Source of the DNA: Streptomyces sp. ICC1
GTDB lineage: Bacteria; Actinomycetota; Actinomycetes; Streptomycetales; Streptomycetaceae
Assembly (NCBI RefSeq): GCF_003287935.1
Contig: NZ_CP030287.1
Span: forward strand, 3,934,267 to 3,998,266
Direction of reading: 5' to 3'
Length of the DNA: 64,000 nucleotides
A model generated the notes under the pieces. That model saw only the letters and a list, made by a program, of their open reading frames with translations, had not been told where the DNA came from and did no database searches. The position numbers and the translations under genes were made by a program. Shown here piece after piece: positions 16,459-25,013 of this stretch. Position 1 is the first letter of the stretch. Each line of letters begins with the position of its first letter.

Positions 16459-17505
16459 TCAAATCCCTCGGCGTTTCCAGGACTGCCACCAGAGCCACTC
16501 GCGCCCCCGGTCGGCGAAGGCCGAGAGCACCAGCGGCTGGAGGTACGGCATCACGCGTGCTCCGACCCGCCGGCGCCTGCGCAGCGCCCCGTACTCGGCG
16601 AGCTCGGTGTAGTCCGGCCGGCATTCGGCGGCGAAGGCCTCCAGCTCCTCGACCGGGACCACCCCGGTGCGCCCCCGGTCGTAGGCCCGGTACGCCCTGC
16701 GCAGGGCGTACCGGGCGAGCCGGGTGCGCGCCGCCGCCGACAGCCGGGCGGCCTCCGGGAGGAGGCCGCCGCACTTCTCCAGTACGGAGTCGAAGGCGAC
16801 GAGGCGCTGGCGCAGGTCGTCGAGCTGCCCGCCGAAGTCCGTGGTGGACATGTTGTTGCCGTGGACGCGGTAGAAGGCCTGGTCGGCCCCCCGGACGTAG
16901 CCCACGTCGGCGTGGGCCGCGAGCCGCATCCACATCTCGATGTCGCCCGCGTGCGGAAGCTCGGGGTCGTAGCCCCCGACCTTCCGCTGGAGGCTGGTGC
17001 GCACGACCACCTCGGGCGAGGTGATGCACCCGGTGCCCTCCCTGAAGCGCCGCTCCAGCCACCACCGCCCGGGGTAGACCACCGATCCGGTGGTCCGGGT
17101 GCGGGCCTCGGGCAGCGGCCCGCCGTGCTGGAACCGCAGCGGCCTGCCGTAGGCGAAGCCCGCCTCCGGGTGGGCGTCCAGCAGGGCCGCGGCGCGCACC
17201 AGGGCGCCGGGGACCAGCCGGTCGTCGGCCGAGAGCAGGGCCACGTAGTCCCCGTCGGCCCACTCCAGCAGGCCTTCGTTGTACGTGGCGATGTGACCCC
17301 GGTTGCGCTCGTGGACCCGGACCTCGATCCGGGGGTCGGCGGCCGCGAGGGCGCGCGCGACCTCCGCCGAGTCGTCGGGCGAGGCGTCGTCGATGATCAG
17401 TACCCGTACGTCGACGCCCTCCTGCTCGTCCAGCACGCTCTTGACGCAGTCCGCCAGGAAGTGGCCGTACTTGTAGCAGGGGATCACCACGCTGACGGTG
17501 CTCAC
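16459..17505 (-). CDS. Family 2 glycosyltransferase
   Basis: A 348-residue cytoplasmic GT-A enzyme. It starts STVSVVIPCYKYGHFLADCVKSV and has the nucleotide-sugar site IIDDASPD and the metal site LLSADDRL (DxD-like). A His/Asn-rich acceptor region (RVHGNNMSTTDFGGQ) follows, and the C-terminal 100 residues are helical. It would transfer a sugar during assembly of the surface polymer. The GTG start at 17505 overlaps the stop of the large secreted-protein gene (GTGA), so the two are co-translated. Confidence 0.9.
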   Translation of the reverse strand: MSTVSVVIPCYKYGHFLADCVKSVLDEQEGVDVRVLIIDDASPDDSAEVARALAAADPRIEVRVHERNRGHIATYNEGLLEWADGDYVALLSADDRLVPGALVRAAALLDAHPEAGFAYGRPLRFQHGGPLPEARTRTTGSVVYPGRWWLERRFREGTGCITSPEVVVRTSLQRKVGGYDPELPHAGDIEMWMRLAAHADVGYVRGADQAFYRVHGNNMSTTDFGGQLDDLRQRLVAFDSVLEKCGGLLPEAARLSAAARTRLARYALRRAYRAYDRGRTGVVPVEELEAFAAECRPDYTELAEYGALRRRRRVGARVMPYLQPLVLSAFADRGREWLWWQSWKRRGI

Positions 17506-20500
17506 TGGCCGGCCACCTCCGAGCCCTGCGCCGCGAGGCCCGACGGTGCCGTGGTGCTGAAGACCGGGCCGACCCAGTAGTTCACCGAGCCGAAGGTGTT
17601 CGTGGGGAAGACCGTGGCCGACCCGTACTTGTAGAGGCCGTTGGCACCGCCGCTGCCGTCGGCCGGAGCCACCAGCGGATAGGAGCGGTGCGCCGCCGTG
17701 AAGTAGCCGCCGTCCACCGAGTACTTGCCGTTCGGCGCGTGGTAGGAGGCCACGTAGGTGGTGCCCGCCGTGATGGGCACGGCGGTGGTGAAGTGGAGCT
17801 GCTGCCAGCCCGACAGGGTCTCGCTGCCGAAGGTTCCGGTGGCCAGCAGGGTGCCGTCCTGCGCCCAGAGGCTGCCGGTGTGGGTGCCGGTGTTGCCGGC
17901 GCCCTTGTAGAAGGTCACGCCGGTGACGTAGCCGCTGACGGTGGACTGGAAACGGGTGCCCAGTTCAACGGAGTTGGTGTCGTCCCCGACGTTGGCGGTG
18001 GTCGGTGTGGCGGCCGGACCCCACAGGGTGCAGGGGCAGTTCACCACCGGCGGGGTCGTGCTGGTGGTGAAGTTCCAGGTCACCGGCGCCGCCATGGCAT
18101 TGCCCCACAGGTCTTCGGCCTGCACCGAAGCCGTGTAGGTGGTGTTCAGCTGCAGTTCGGAGGACGGGGTGAAGGTGGCGCTGTTGGAGGCGTCGAGGCC
18201 CTTGCTGCCCGGGACGGTGACGCCGCCCGCATCCTTGAGCGTGAACACCAGGGTGTCGGCGTCCACGGCCGTGCTGAAGGTGGCCTTCACCGCCGCGGTG
18301 ATCGCGGTGCCGGTCGCCGCCGACTGCGGTGTGGTCGAGGTGACCGTGGGAGGCGTGGTGCTCGCGGTGGCGGTGTCCAGGACCGCGTCGACCCAGTAGT
18401 TGCTGCCGGACGAGGCGCTGGACGGGAACCCGCCGGTGCCGCTGTAGCGGTAGACGCCGTTGCCGCCGTCCGTTCCGCTCTTCAGCGCGGTGAGCGGGGC
18501 GAGCCCCGCTGCGGAGGAGGCGAAGGTGGTGTCGAAGGAGTACCCGCCGTTGGGGGCGAAGTACGAGGCGATGTACGTGGTGTTGGCCTTCACGGGGACC
18601 GGCGAGGAGAAGTTCAGCTGCTGCCAGCCGGACGCCGTCTCGTTGGTGAAGGTTCCCGTGGCCAGGCGCTGTCCGGAGCTGCTCCACAGGCTGCCGGTGT
18701 GGGTGCCGGTGTTGGCCGGCGACTTGTAGAAGCGGACGCCCGTGATCGAACCGGGGGCCGAGGAGCGGATCTTGGCGCCGAGCTCGACGGCGCTGCCGTC
18801 ACCGGCGTTGACCGTGCCCGGCACGGCCGAGGCCGGCCAGACGGTGCAGGGGCATTGCTGGGGTCCCACGGTCAGCGGCACGGTGGTGGTGGCGCCGATG
18901 TTGACGCTGTCGTCCACCGCGCGGACCTTGATCTGCGCGGCGCCGGGGACCGTCGGGGTCCACTTGTAGCTCCAGGACCCGACGCCCGTGGTGGCCTTCC
19001 AGGTGGTCCCGCCGTCGGTGGAGACCTCCACGCGGGCCACGACGCCGCCGCCGGTGTCGGCCGAGGTGCCGGTGATGGTCACCGGACGCAGCGCGGGCAC
19101 GGTGGCGTTCGCCGCGGGGCTGGTCACGGTGATGGTCGGGCCCGTGGTGTCCGTGGAGGCGGTGGCCGCCACCAGGTTGCTCTGCAGGGACTTGGGCTGG
19201 ACCCCCATGTCGGCGAAGATGTTCACCGTCGCCTGCTGCATCCGCTTGTCCTCGGTGACCACCGCGTCGTCCGGGTTGCCGGTCGGCATGTTGGTCAGGC
19301 CCCAGGACCACTGCACGGTGCCCGATCCGAAGACCAGGGCGTGCGAGGTCTGGTCCCGGAAGGCGACGAGGCTGTGCGTCGCGGTCCCGTTCCCGTAGGT
19401 GTTGCCGTAGTCCAGGCGGTACTTGCCGTCGTTGATGTCCACCGTGGTGGAGGACATCGCGATCTGCCCGGCCGGGCGCGCCGCGTCCTCCACGTCGCTG
19501 TCCCACTCGTAGCCGAGCGTGCCGACGGGGAAGGTGGCGGTCTGCGAGGGGGTCAGGTTGGCGACGGTGGTGTTGCGCCACAGCCGCATCTTCGCGTAGG
19601 CGCCGGGCACGGTGATCGCGTCGCTGCGGTAGCCGTTCACGCTGAACAGCGAGCCGGTCACCTGGTTCTGCGGCTGGAAGGGACGCCCGTTCGTGGCGCT
19701 GGCCGGGTCCATGAAGGTGCCCGTCCAGATCCCGCTCGGGTCGGGGATGCCGTTGGGCTGCGGGAAGGAGAGCTTGGTCTCCTTGTAGCAGACCAGCGTC
19801 CGGTTGGCCGTGTTGGCGCCGTCGATGCTGGGGGCGAGACGGGTCTTCCAGAAGACCTCGTTGCCCGCGAAGTACGTCTGGTTGACGCCCGCGCGGCGCG
19901 CGTTCAGGGCGTTCGTGAACTGATCCTGGGTCCAGTACTCGTCGTGCCCCGAGGACATGAACACCTTGTGGTTCTGGAGCTGGGCGGCGCCCTTGGTCGA
20001 CATGTCGATCCCGGACATGTAGCTGACGTCGTACCCGTTGCGCTCCAGCCAGGCGATCATCTGGTACTCGGACCCGTAGATCCCGTTCTCGCCGCCGATG
20101 TCCATCGGCCGGTTGTAACTGACCTCGTACGCGCGGCCGTCGGGCGCGGGCCCGGCTCCGTCGTAGAGGTCCTGGCCGCCGTAGTTGTTGTACGCCTGCC
20201 AGGTCTGGTCGGCGGTCTGCACCACGATGTCGGAGTGGCTGGAGTCGTTGCGGACCACGAACGGGTAGGGCATCACGCCGTTGCCGTCCGCCTGGTCGAA
20301 GTTGGCGATGTAGAGGCCCGAGACGGCGTCGGAGGGCACCGTCCACGTCGAGGTGACGGGCCAGTTCCCGCAGTCGACCAGCCCGGTGGTGGGCTTGGTG
20401 GTGCAGCTGTGCGGGCTGCCTCCCGCGGGGAAGTTCGCCGGGAAGGTCTGGGCCGCCTGCGCCGCGGTCGACATCAGGCGGGCCCCGTCACCCCCGTAGT

Positions 20501-20798
20501 GGCCCAGCCGGTAGACCGACACCTTGTACGCGGTCGGCGACTGGACCTTGAACTGCACGGTCTCACCCGCCTGGACGCTCATCTGGGCGCTGAAGCCCTT
20601 GATGTCGCCGTAGGCGCTGGGCGCGAACCAGTCGGACATCGGTGTGCCCGGCTTGGAGTTCTCGCACACGATCGCGTTCGTGCCGGGACCGCAGGGGTCC
20701 GCCGCGTCGGCCACCGCGAAGGGAGGTAAGACCGTGGCCGTGAGAGCCGCGACCGCGGTGAAGAGGCCGTACCGGAGCAACCTTGTCCGTCTGTTCAT
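17502..20798 (-). CDS. Large secreted protein: DMFase-like region, Ig-like and DUF4082-type repeats
   Basis: A 1098-residue exported protein. A signal peptide (residues 1-32, ending FAVADAADP) is followed by a 500-residue region resembling the N,N-dimethylformamidase large-subunit fold (SAYGDIKGFSAQMSVQAGE, YRLGHYGGDGARLM, VSYNRPMDIGGENG, SSGHDEYWTQDQF). Next come an Ig-like domain (TITVTSPAANATVPALRPV), a DUF4082-type module (ITGVRFYKSPANTGTHTGSLW), a Big_5-like domain, and a second DUF4082-type module ending near the C-terminus. The two modules each begin with a CPC-T-W motif. It is probably a wall- or glycan-associated factor of the polysaccharide locus. The enzymatic activity is unproven. 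Confidence 0.82.
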   Translation of the reverse strand: MNRRTRLLRYGLFTAVAALTATVLPPFAVADAADPCGPGTNAIVCENSKPGTPMSDWFAPSAYGDIKGFSAQMSVQAGETVQFKVQSPTAYKVSVYRLGHYGGDGARLMSTAAQAAQTFPANFPAGGSPHSCTTKPTTGLVDCGNWPVTSTWTVPSDAVSGLYIANFDQADGNGVMPYPFVVRNDSSHSDIVVQTADQTWQAYNNYGGQDLYDGAGPAPDGRAYEVSYNRPMDIGGENGIYGSEYQMIAWLERNGYDVSYMSGIDMSTKGAAQLQNHKVFMSSGHDEYWTQDQFTNALNARRAGVNQTYFAGNEVFWKTRLAPSIDGANTANRTLVCYKETKLSFPQPNGIPDPSGIWTGTFMDPASATNGRPFQPQNQVTGSLFSVNGYRSDAITVPGAYAKMRLWRNTTVANLTPSQTATFPVGTLGYEWDSDVEDAARPAGQIAMSSTTVDINDGKYRLDYGNTYGNGTATHSLVAFRDQTSHALVFGSGTVQWSWGLTNMPTGNPDDAVVTEDKRMQQATVNIFADMGVQPKSLQSNLVAATASTDTTGPTITVTSPAANATVPALRPVTITGTSADTGGGVVARVEVSTDGGTTWKATTGVGSWSYKWTPTVPGAAQIKVRAVDDSVNIGATTTVPLTVGPQQCPCTVWPASAVPGTVNAGDGSAVELGAKIRSSAPGSITGVRFYKSPANTGTHTGSLWSSSGQRLATGTFTNETASGWQQLNFSSPVPVKANTTYIASYFAPNGGYSFDTTFASSAAGLAPLTALKSGTDGGNGVYRYSGTGGFPSSASSGSNYWVDAVLDTATASTTPPTVTSTTPQSAATGTAITAAVKATFSTAVDADTLVFTLKDAGGVTVPGSKGLDASNSATFTPSSELQLNTTYTASVQAEDLWGNAMAAPVTWNFTTSTTPPVVNCPCTLWGPAATPTTANVGDDTNSVELGTRFQSTVSGYVTGVTFYKGAGNTGTHTGSLWAQDGTLLATGTFGSETLSGWQQLHFTTAVPITAGTTYVASYHAPNGKYSVDGGYFTAAHRSYPLVAPADGSGGANGLYKYGSATVFPTNTFGSVNYWVGPVFSTTAPSGLAAQGSEVAGQ

Positions 20799-20835
20799 CT
20801 GTACCTCTTTGTGTTTTGCGTCAGCACAGTGCTGG

Positions 20836-21951
20836 TCAGCGCAGGGCGTCGATGAGCGCGCCCACGACCCTCTGCTGGTCCGCGGCGGTGATCTGCGGGA
20901 AGAGCGGGAGGGAGAGCATCCGGTCGGCGGCGTCCTCGGCGTGCGGGAAGGCCCCGCGTCCGTGGCCGAGGTGGCCGAAGGCCGGCGTGAGGTGGACGGG
21001 GGCGGGATAGTGCACGCCGGCGCCGATGCCCTCGGCGTTCAGCTTGCCGACGACCGCGTCGCGGTCGGCGCCCCGGACCCGGACCACGTACAGGTGCCAC
21101 ACGTGGACGTTGCCCCTGTCCGTCACCGGCAGGGTCAGGCGTCCGTCGGCGGCGACATCGGCGAGCAGCTCGTCGTACCGGGCGGCGGCGGCGCGGCGGG
21201 CCGCGTTGCCGTCGGCCAGCCGGGCCAGCTTGGCGCGCAGCACGACGGCCTGCAGTCCGTCCAGGCGGCTGTTGAACCCGGCCACGTCGTGCCGGTACTT
21301 GGCGACGCCCCCGTGGTTGGCCAGCGCCCGGACCAGGTCGGCGGTCTCCTCGTCGTCGGTCACCACCGCGCCCGCGTCCCCGTACGCGCCCAGGTTCTTG
21401 CCCGGGTAGAAGCTGGTCGCGGCGATCCCGCCGGTGCCCGGGGAGCGGCCGCCGCGGGTGGCGCCCTGGCTCTGCGCGGCGTCCTCGACGAGCCTGACGT
21501 GCGAGGGCAGCAGTGCGGCCAGCTCGGCGGCGGGCGCGCACTGCCCGTACAGGTCGACGGGGACCACCGCGCGGGTGGCCTTGCCGACCGCGTCGAGCGC
21601 GGCCTGCGGGTCGATCAGCAGGGTGTCGGGGAGGCAGTCCACGAGGACCGGCCGGGCGCCGATGCGGGCCACGGCGCCGGCGGTGGCGACGAACGTGTTG
21701 GCCGGCAGCACGACCTCGTCGCCGACGCCCACCCCGCTGGCGCGCAGGGCCAGTTCCAGTGCGTCGGTGCCGTTGGCGACGCCGACGCAGTGGCCGACTC
21801 CGGCGAACTCGGCGTACTCGCGCTCGAAGGCGCGGACCTCCTCACCGCCGATGAAAGCAGTGCCGGCGAGCACCCGGTCGAAACCGGCGCGTATCTCCTC
21901 CGCGACCTCGGCGTGCGCCGCCTTCAGGTCGACGAGCGGTATCTGGTTCAT
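20836..21951 (-). CDS. DegT/DnrJ/EryC1/StrS sugar aminotransferase
   Basis: A 371-residue PLP enzyme. It opens IPLVDLKAAHAEVAEEIRAGFD and has the family motifs VGVANGTDALELAL, VEDAAQSQGA and the PLP lysine in SFYPGKNLGAYGDAGAVVT. Enzymes of this type transaminate keto-sugars on nucleotide diphosphates. ATG 21951 overlaps the stop of the acyltransferase gene (ATGA). With the second aminotransferase, the oxidoreductase and the acyltransferase nearby, it points to synthesis of an N-acylated amino sugar for the surface polymer. Confidence 0.92.
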   Translation of the reverse strand: MNQIPLVDLKAAHAEVAEEIRAGFDRVLAGTAFIGGEEVRAFEREYAEFAGVGHCVGVANGTDALELALRASGVGVGDEVVLPANTFVATAGAVARIGARPVLVDCLPDTLLIDPQAALDAVGKATRAVVPVDLYGQCAPAAELAALLPSHVRLVEDAAQSQGATRGGRSPGTGGIAATSFYPGKNLGAYGDAGAVVTDDEETADLVRALANHGGVAKYRHDVAGFNSRLDGLQAVVLRAKLARLADGNAARRAAAARYDELLADVAADGRLTLPVTDRGNVHVWHLYVVRVRGADRDAVVGKLNAEGIGAGVHYPAPVHLTPAFGHLGHGRGAFPHAEDAADRMLSLPLFPQITAADQQRVVGALIDALR

Positions 21952-22739
21952 CCGGCTGTGCTCCCCATCCGTGTCTCCGGCCCGCGGCCGGTCTCCGACT
22001 CATCGGCCCGCAGCTCGTCGAGCGCCGGGCCACCCGCCTCGCGCAGTCGGCGGGCCGGGCTCCCGGCCCACACCTCGCCGGGCGGCACGTCGGCCAGGAC
22101 CGTGCTTCCCATCCCGGTCAGCGACCAGGCGCCGACCGTCGTGTACTCCCGTACGAGCGCGCCCGCGCCCACGTACGCCCCCCGGCCCAGCCGCACCCCG
22201 CCGCCGAGGCGGACCCCCGAGGCGAGGGTCGCGAAGTCCCCGACCGTGTCGTCGTGGGTGAGGACGACGTGCGGCATCACCGCCACGTGGGACCCCAGCC
22301 GTACGGCGGCGGTCAGCACGCAGTGCGCGAGCAGCACCGAGCCCGCGCCGAGCACCGAGGACGCGGAGACCGCCGCGGTGGGGTGGACCACCGTCGCGTA
22401 GCGGCTCTCGGGCAGGGCCAGGCGGCGCACCAGGCGGGCCCGCACCCCGTAGTCGCGCGGGCTGCCGACGCAGACCACCACCCGGGCGGCCGGCCTTGCG
22501 CGCGCCAGGTCGCAGCCGCCCAGCACCGGCGTGCCGTCGACGTCCCGGCCGTGCAGGGCCGGGTCGTCGTCCAGGTGGCCGGCGAGCCGCAGGCGCGGGG
22601 CGCGGCCCAGCCGCAGGTCCGCCGCGGCCGCGTCCCGTACGGCCTGGGCGGTCTCCCGGGCGAAGCCGCCCGCGCCGACGATCAGCAGGTCCTCGGTGTC
22701 CGGACCCGCCGCCCCGTCCCGTCCGCCCGGCCCGCTCAT
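21948..22739 (-). CDS. NeuD/PglD-type sugar O- or N-acyltransferase
   Basis: A 263-residue protein with an N-terminal Rossmann-like part (DLLIVGAGGFARETAQAVRDAA) and a left-handed beta-helix of hexapeptide repeats (VHPTAAVSASSVLGAGSVLLAHCVLTAA, then VGDFATLASGVRLGGGVRLG). The His in MPHVVLTHDDTVGDF matches the catalytic position of the PglD group. It would acylate the amino group made by the flanking aminotransferases. ATG 22739 overlaps the upstream stop and its own stop overlaps the next gene. Confidence 0.88.
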   Translation of the reverse strand: MSGPGGRDGAAGPDTEDLLIVGAGGFARETAQAVRDAAAADLRLGRAPRLRLAGHLDDDPALHGRDVDGTPVLGGCDLARARPAARVVVCVGSPRDYGVRARLVRRLALPESRYATVVHPTAAVSASSVLGAGSVLLAHCVLTAAVRLGSHVAVMPHVVLTHDDTVGDFATLASGVRLGGGVRLGRGAYVGAGALVREYTTVGAWSLTGMGSTVLADVPPGEVWAGSPARRLREAGGPALDELRADESETGRGPETRMGSTAG

Positions 22740-23899
22740 CCGCCGGCCCGTCCGCGCAGCGCCGCCACCACCCGGTCCTGCTGCTCGCGGGTCATCGTGT
22801 GGAACAGCGGCAGGATCAGCGAGTCGCGGCTGATCCGCTCGGTCACCGGCAGCGGTGCCGCCCCGTGCCCGGCGTAGGCCGGCTCCAGGTGCGAGGCCAT
22901 GATCCCGCGCCGGGCCGAGATCCCGGCCTCGGCGAGCACGTCGAGCAGCTCGTCCCGGCCGACCGGGAAGTCCTCGGTCAGCAGCACCCAGTACGACTGG
23001 AAGTTGCCCTCGCCGTGACCGGGGTCCCGGACCGGGCGCAGGCCGGGGATCCCGGCGAGCAGTTCCCCGTAGCGGGCCGCCAGCTCGCGCCGGCGGGACA
23101 CGATCGCGTCCAGCTTGCCCAGTTGCACCAGGCCGACCGCGGCCTGGATGTCGGTCATCCGGTAGTTGTAGCCGACTTCCAGGTAGCTCTCGGCGATCGG
23201 CTTGCTGCTCGCGTGGCGCTGCGCGGCGGACACGTTCATGCCGTGTTCGCGCAGGCGGCGCAGCCGCTCGGCCCACTCGGCGTCGTCGGTGGTCACCATG
23301 CCGCCCTCGCCGGTGGTGATCACCTTGCGGGGGTGGAAGGACCAGGCTGCCAGCAGGGCGCCCTGGCCGACCGACTTGCCGCCCACGGTCGCGCCGATGC
23401 CGCAGGCGGCGTCCTCCACCAGCGGGACGCCCCAGTCGGCGCAGGCCGCGCGCAGGGCGTGCACGTCCGCGGGCACCCCGCCCTGGTGGACGGCGAGCAC
23501 GGCCTTGGTGCGCGGGGTGCGCACGGCGTCCACGGTGGCGGGGGTCAGGTTCCCGGTGGCTTCCTCGACGTCCGCGAACACCGGGTGCGCCCCGACGTAG
23601 CGCACCGCGTTGGCCGTGGCGATGAAGGACAGCGAGGGCACGACGACCTCGTCGCCCGGACCGAGGTCCAGTGCGATCAGCGCCAGGTGCAGCGCGGTGG
23701 TGCACGAGCTCACGGCGATGCCGTGCTCGGCGCCCACCCGCTCGGCGAAGGCCCGCTCGAACTCCGCGACCCTGGGGCCCTGGGCGACCCAGCCGGACAG
23801 GACCGCGTCGGCGGCCGCCCGGGCCTCCTCCTCGCCGAGCCACGGGATCATGACGGGGATCCGGGCGGGTCCGGCGGCGGGCTCGGTCGCGGCGCTCAT
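22736..23899 (-). CDS. DegT/DnrJ/EryC1/StrS sugar aminotransferase (second copy)
   Basis: A 387-residue PLP enzyme (start IPVMIPWLGEEEARAAADAVLSGW). Motifs are GIAVSSCTTALHLAL, LVEDAACGIGA and the PLP lysine in SFHPRKVITTGEGGMVT. It is only distantly similar to the neighbour at 20836, so the two probably act on different sugars or positions. ATG 23899 overlaps the epimerase stop (ATGA). Confidence 0.92.
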   Translation of the reverse strand: MSAATEPAAGPARIPVMIPWLGEEEARAAADAVLSGWVAQGPRVAEFERAFAERVGAEHGIAVSSCTTALHLALIALDLGPGDEVVVPSLSFIATANAVRYVGAHPVFADVEEATGNLTPATVDAVRTPRTKAVLAVHQGGVPADVHALRAACADWGVPLVEDAACGIGATVGGKSVGQGALLAAWSFHPRKVITTGEGGMVTTDDAEWAERLRRLREHGMNVSAAQRHASSKPIAESYLEVGYNYRMTDIQAAVGLVQLGKLDAIVSRRRELAARYGELLAGIPGLRPVRDPGHGEGNFQSYWVLLTEDFPVGRDELLDVLAEAGISARRGIMASHLEPAYAGHGAAPLPVTERISRDSLILPLFHTMTREQQDRVVAALRGRAGG

Positions 23900-24912
23900 C
23901 GGCCGGCCTCCGCGGCGGGGGCCTCGCCGGCGGCGGCAGCGGCGGCGTCCGCGGCGCGCTCGGCCCGCCACCAGTCCACCAGGTCGCGCAGCCCCGCGCG
24001 CAGGTCGATCCCGGCGGTGAAGCCGAGGCGCTCCGAGGCCGCCGAGGTGTCCGCGAGGCGGCGGGTCACCCCGTTCACGGCGCGGGCCGGTCCGTGCTCC
24101 GGCACCATGCCCTGCGCGTCCATGGCCTCCAGCAGGCCGTTCGCCAGGTCGAGGAGGCTGGTCTCGGACCCGCTCGCGACGTTGAACACCTCGTCGGTCA
24201 GGTCCGATTCGGCGGCCAGCAGGTTGGCCCGCGCGATGTCCCTGACGTGGACGAAGTCCATGGTCTGGGTGCCGTCGCCGAGGATCAGCGGCGGCTCGCC
24301 CGCGGCGATCCGCTCCATCCAGCGGATCAGCACCTCGGTGTACAGCCCGTGGATGTCCATCCGGGGGCCGTAGACGTTGAAGTAGCGCAGCGCGACGTAG
24401 TCCAGCCCGTACATCGCGTGGAAGCTGCGCAGCACACCCTCGTTGAAGGCCTTCGCGGCCCCGTAGAAGGTGTCGTTGTTGTACGCGTGGTGGCGCTCGG
24501 TGGTCGGGAAGGACTCCGCCATCCCGTAGACGGAGGCCGAGGACGAGGCGATGACCTTGCCCACCCCGGCGGCCGCGGCGGCCTCGAGCACGTTGAACGT
24601 GCCGTCGACCATCACCTCGTTCGCCAGCCGCGGCTCCTCCGCGCACTGGGTGATCCGGATCGCGGCGAGGTGGAAGACCAGATCGGCCCCCTCGGTCGCC
24701 TTGCGCACCGCGGCGACGTCGCGGATGTCGCCCTCGACCAGGTCCACCACTCCGCTGGGCAGGGCGCGGGCCAGGTTCGCGGTCCGCCCCCGCACGAAGT
24801 TGTCGAGCACGACGATCTCGCGCGCCCCGTTGTCCACCAGCAGGTCCACCAGGTGCGAGCCGATCGTGCCCGCTCCGCCGGTGACCAGAATCCTCTTGCC
24901 TCGTACGCTCAA
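23896..24912 (-). CDS. NAD-dependent sugar epimerase/dehydratase
   Basis: A 338-residue extended SDR. The N-terminal GGAGTIGSHLVDLL (GxxGxxG) binds NAD; the SASVYG segment and YGAAK (YxxxK) form the catalytic site. It is related to UDP-glucose 4-epimerase and the WbpP/GalE-type enzymes of surface-glycan clusters. The start is TTG 24912, since no ATG or GTG lies close by; a GGGGCAGGG stretch stands just upstream. It probably leads the four-gene amino-sugar run below it. Confidence 0.9.
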   Translation of the reverse strand: MSVRGKRILVTGGAGTIGSHLVDLLVDNGAREIVVLDNFVRGRTANLARALPSGVVDLVEGDIRDVAAVRKATEGADLVFHLAAIRITQCAEEPRLANEVMVDGTFNVLEAAAAAGVGKVIASSSASVYGMAESFPTTERHHAYNNDTFYGAAKAFNEGVLRSFHAMYGLDYVALRYFNVYGPRMDIHGLYTEVLIRWMERIAAGEPPLILGDGTQTMDFVHVRDIARANLLAAESDLTDEVFNVASGSETSLLDLANGLLEAMDAQGMVPEHGPARAVNGVTRRLADTSAASERLGFTAGIDLRAGLRDLVDWWRAERAADAAAAAAGEAPAAEAGR

Positions 24913-25013
24913 CGCCCTGCCCCTACTGAGTCGGTCATGGTGTTACCCGCCGTGCCCGCCGCCGCGCTGTGCGCGATTGCGGGCACGAGGACTTCGTGAA
25001 CGGTGGACAGCGG

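Noticed and set aside
17688..20729. A plus-strand open frame of 1013 codons opposite the large secreted-protein gene
   Set aside because: It is the complement of a well-supported gene. Its translation is Arg/Gly/Val-rich without motifs, as expected from high-GC third positions.
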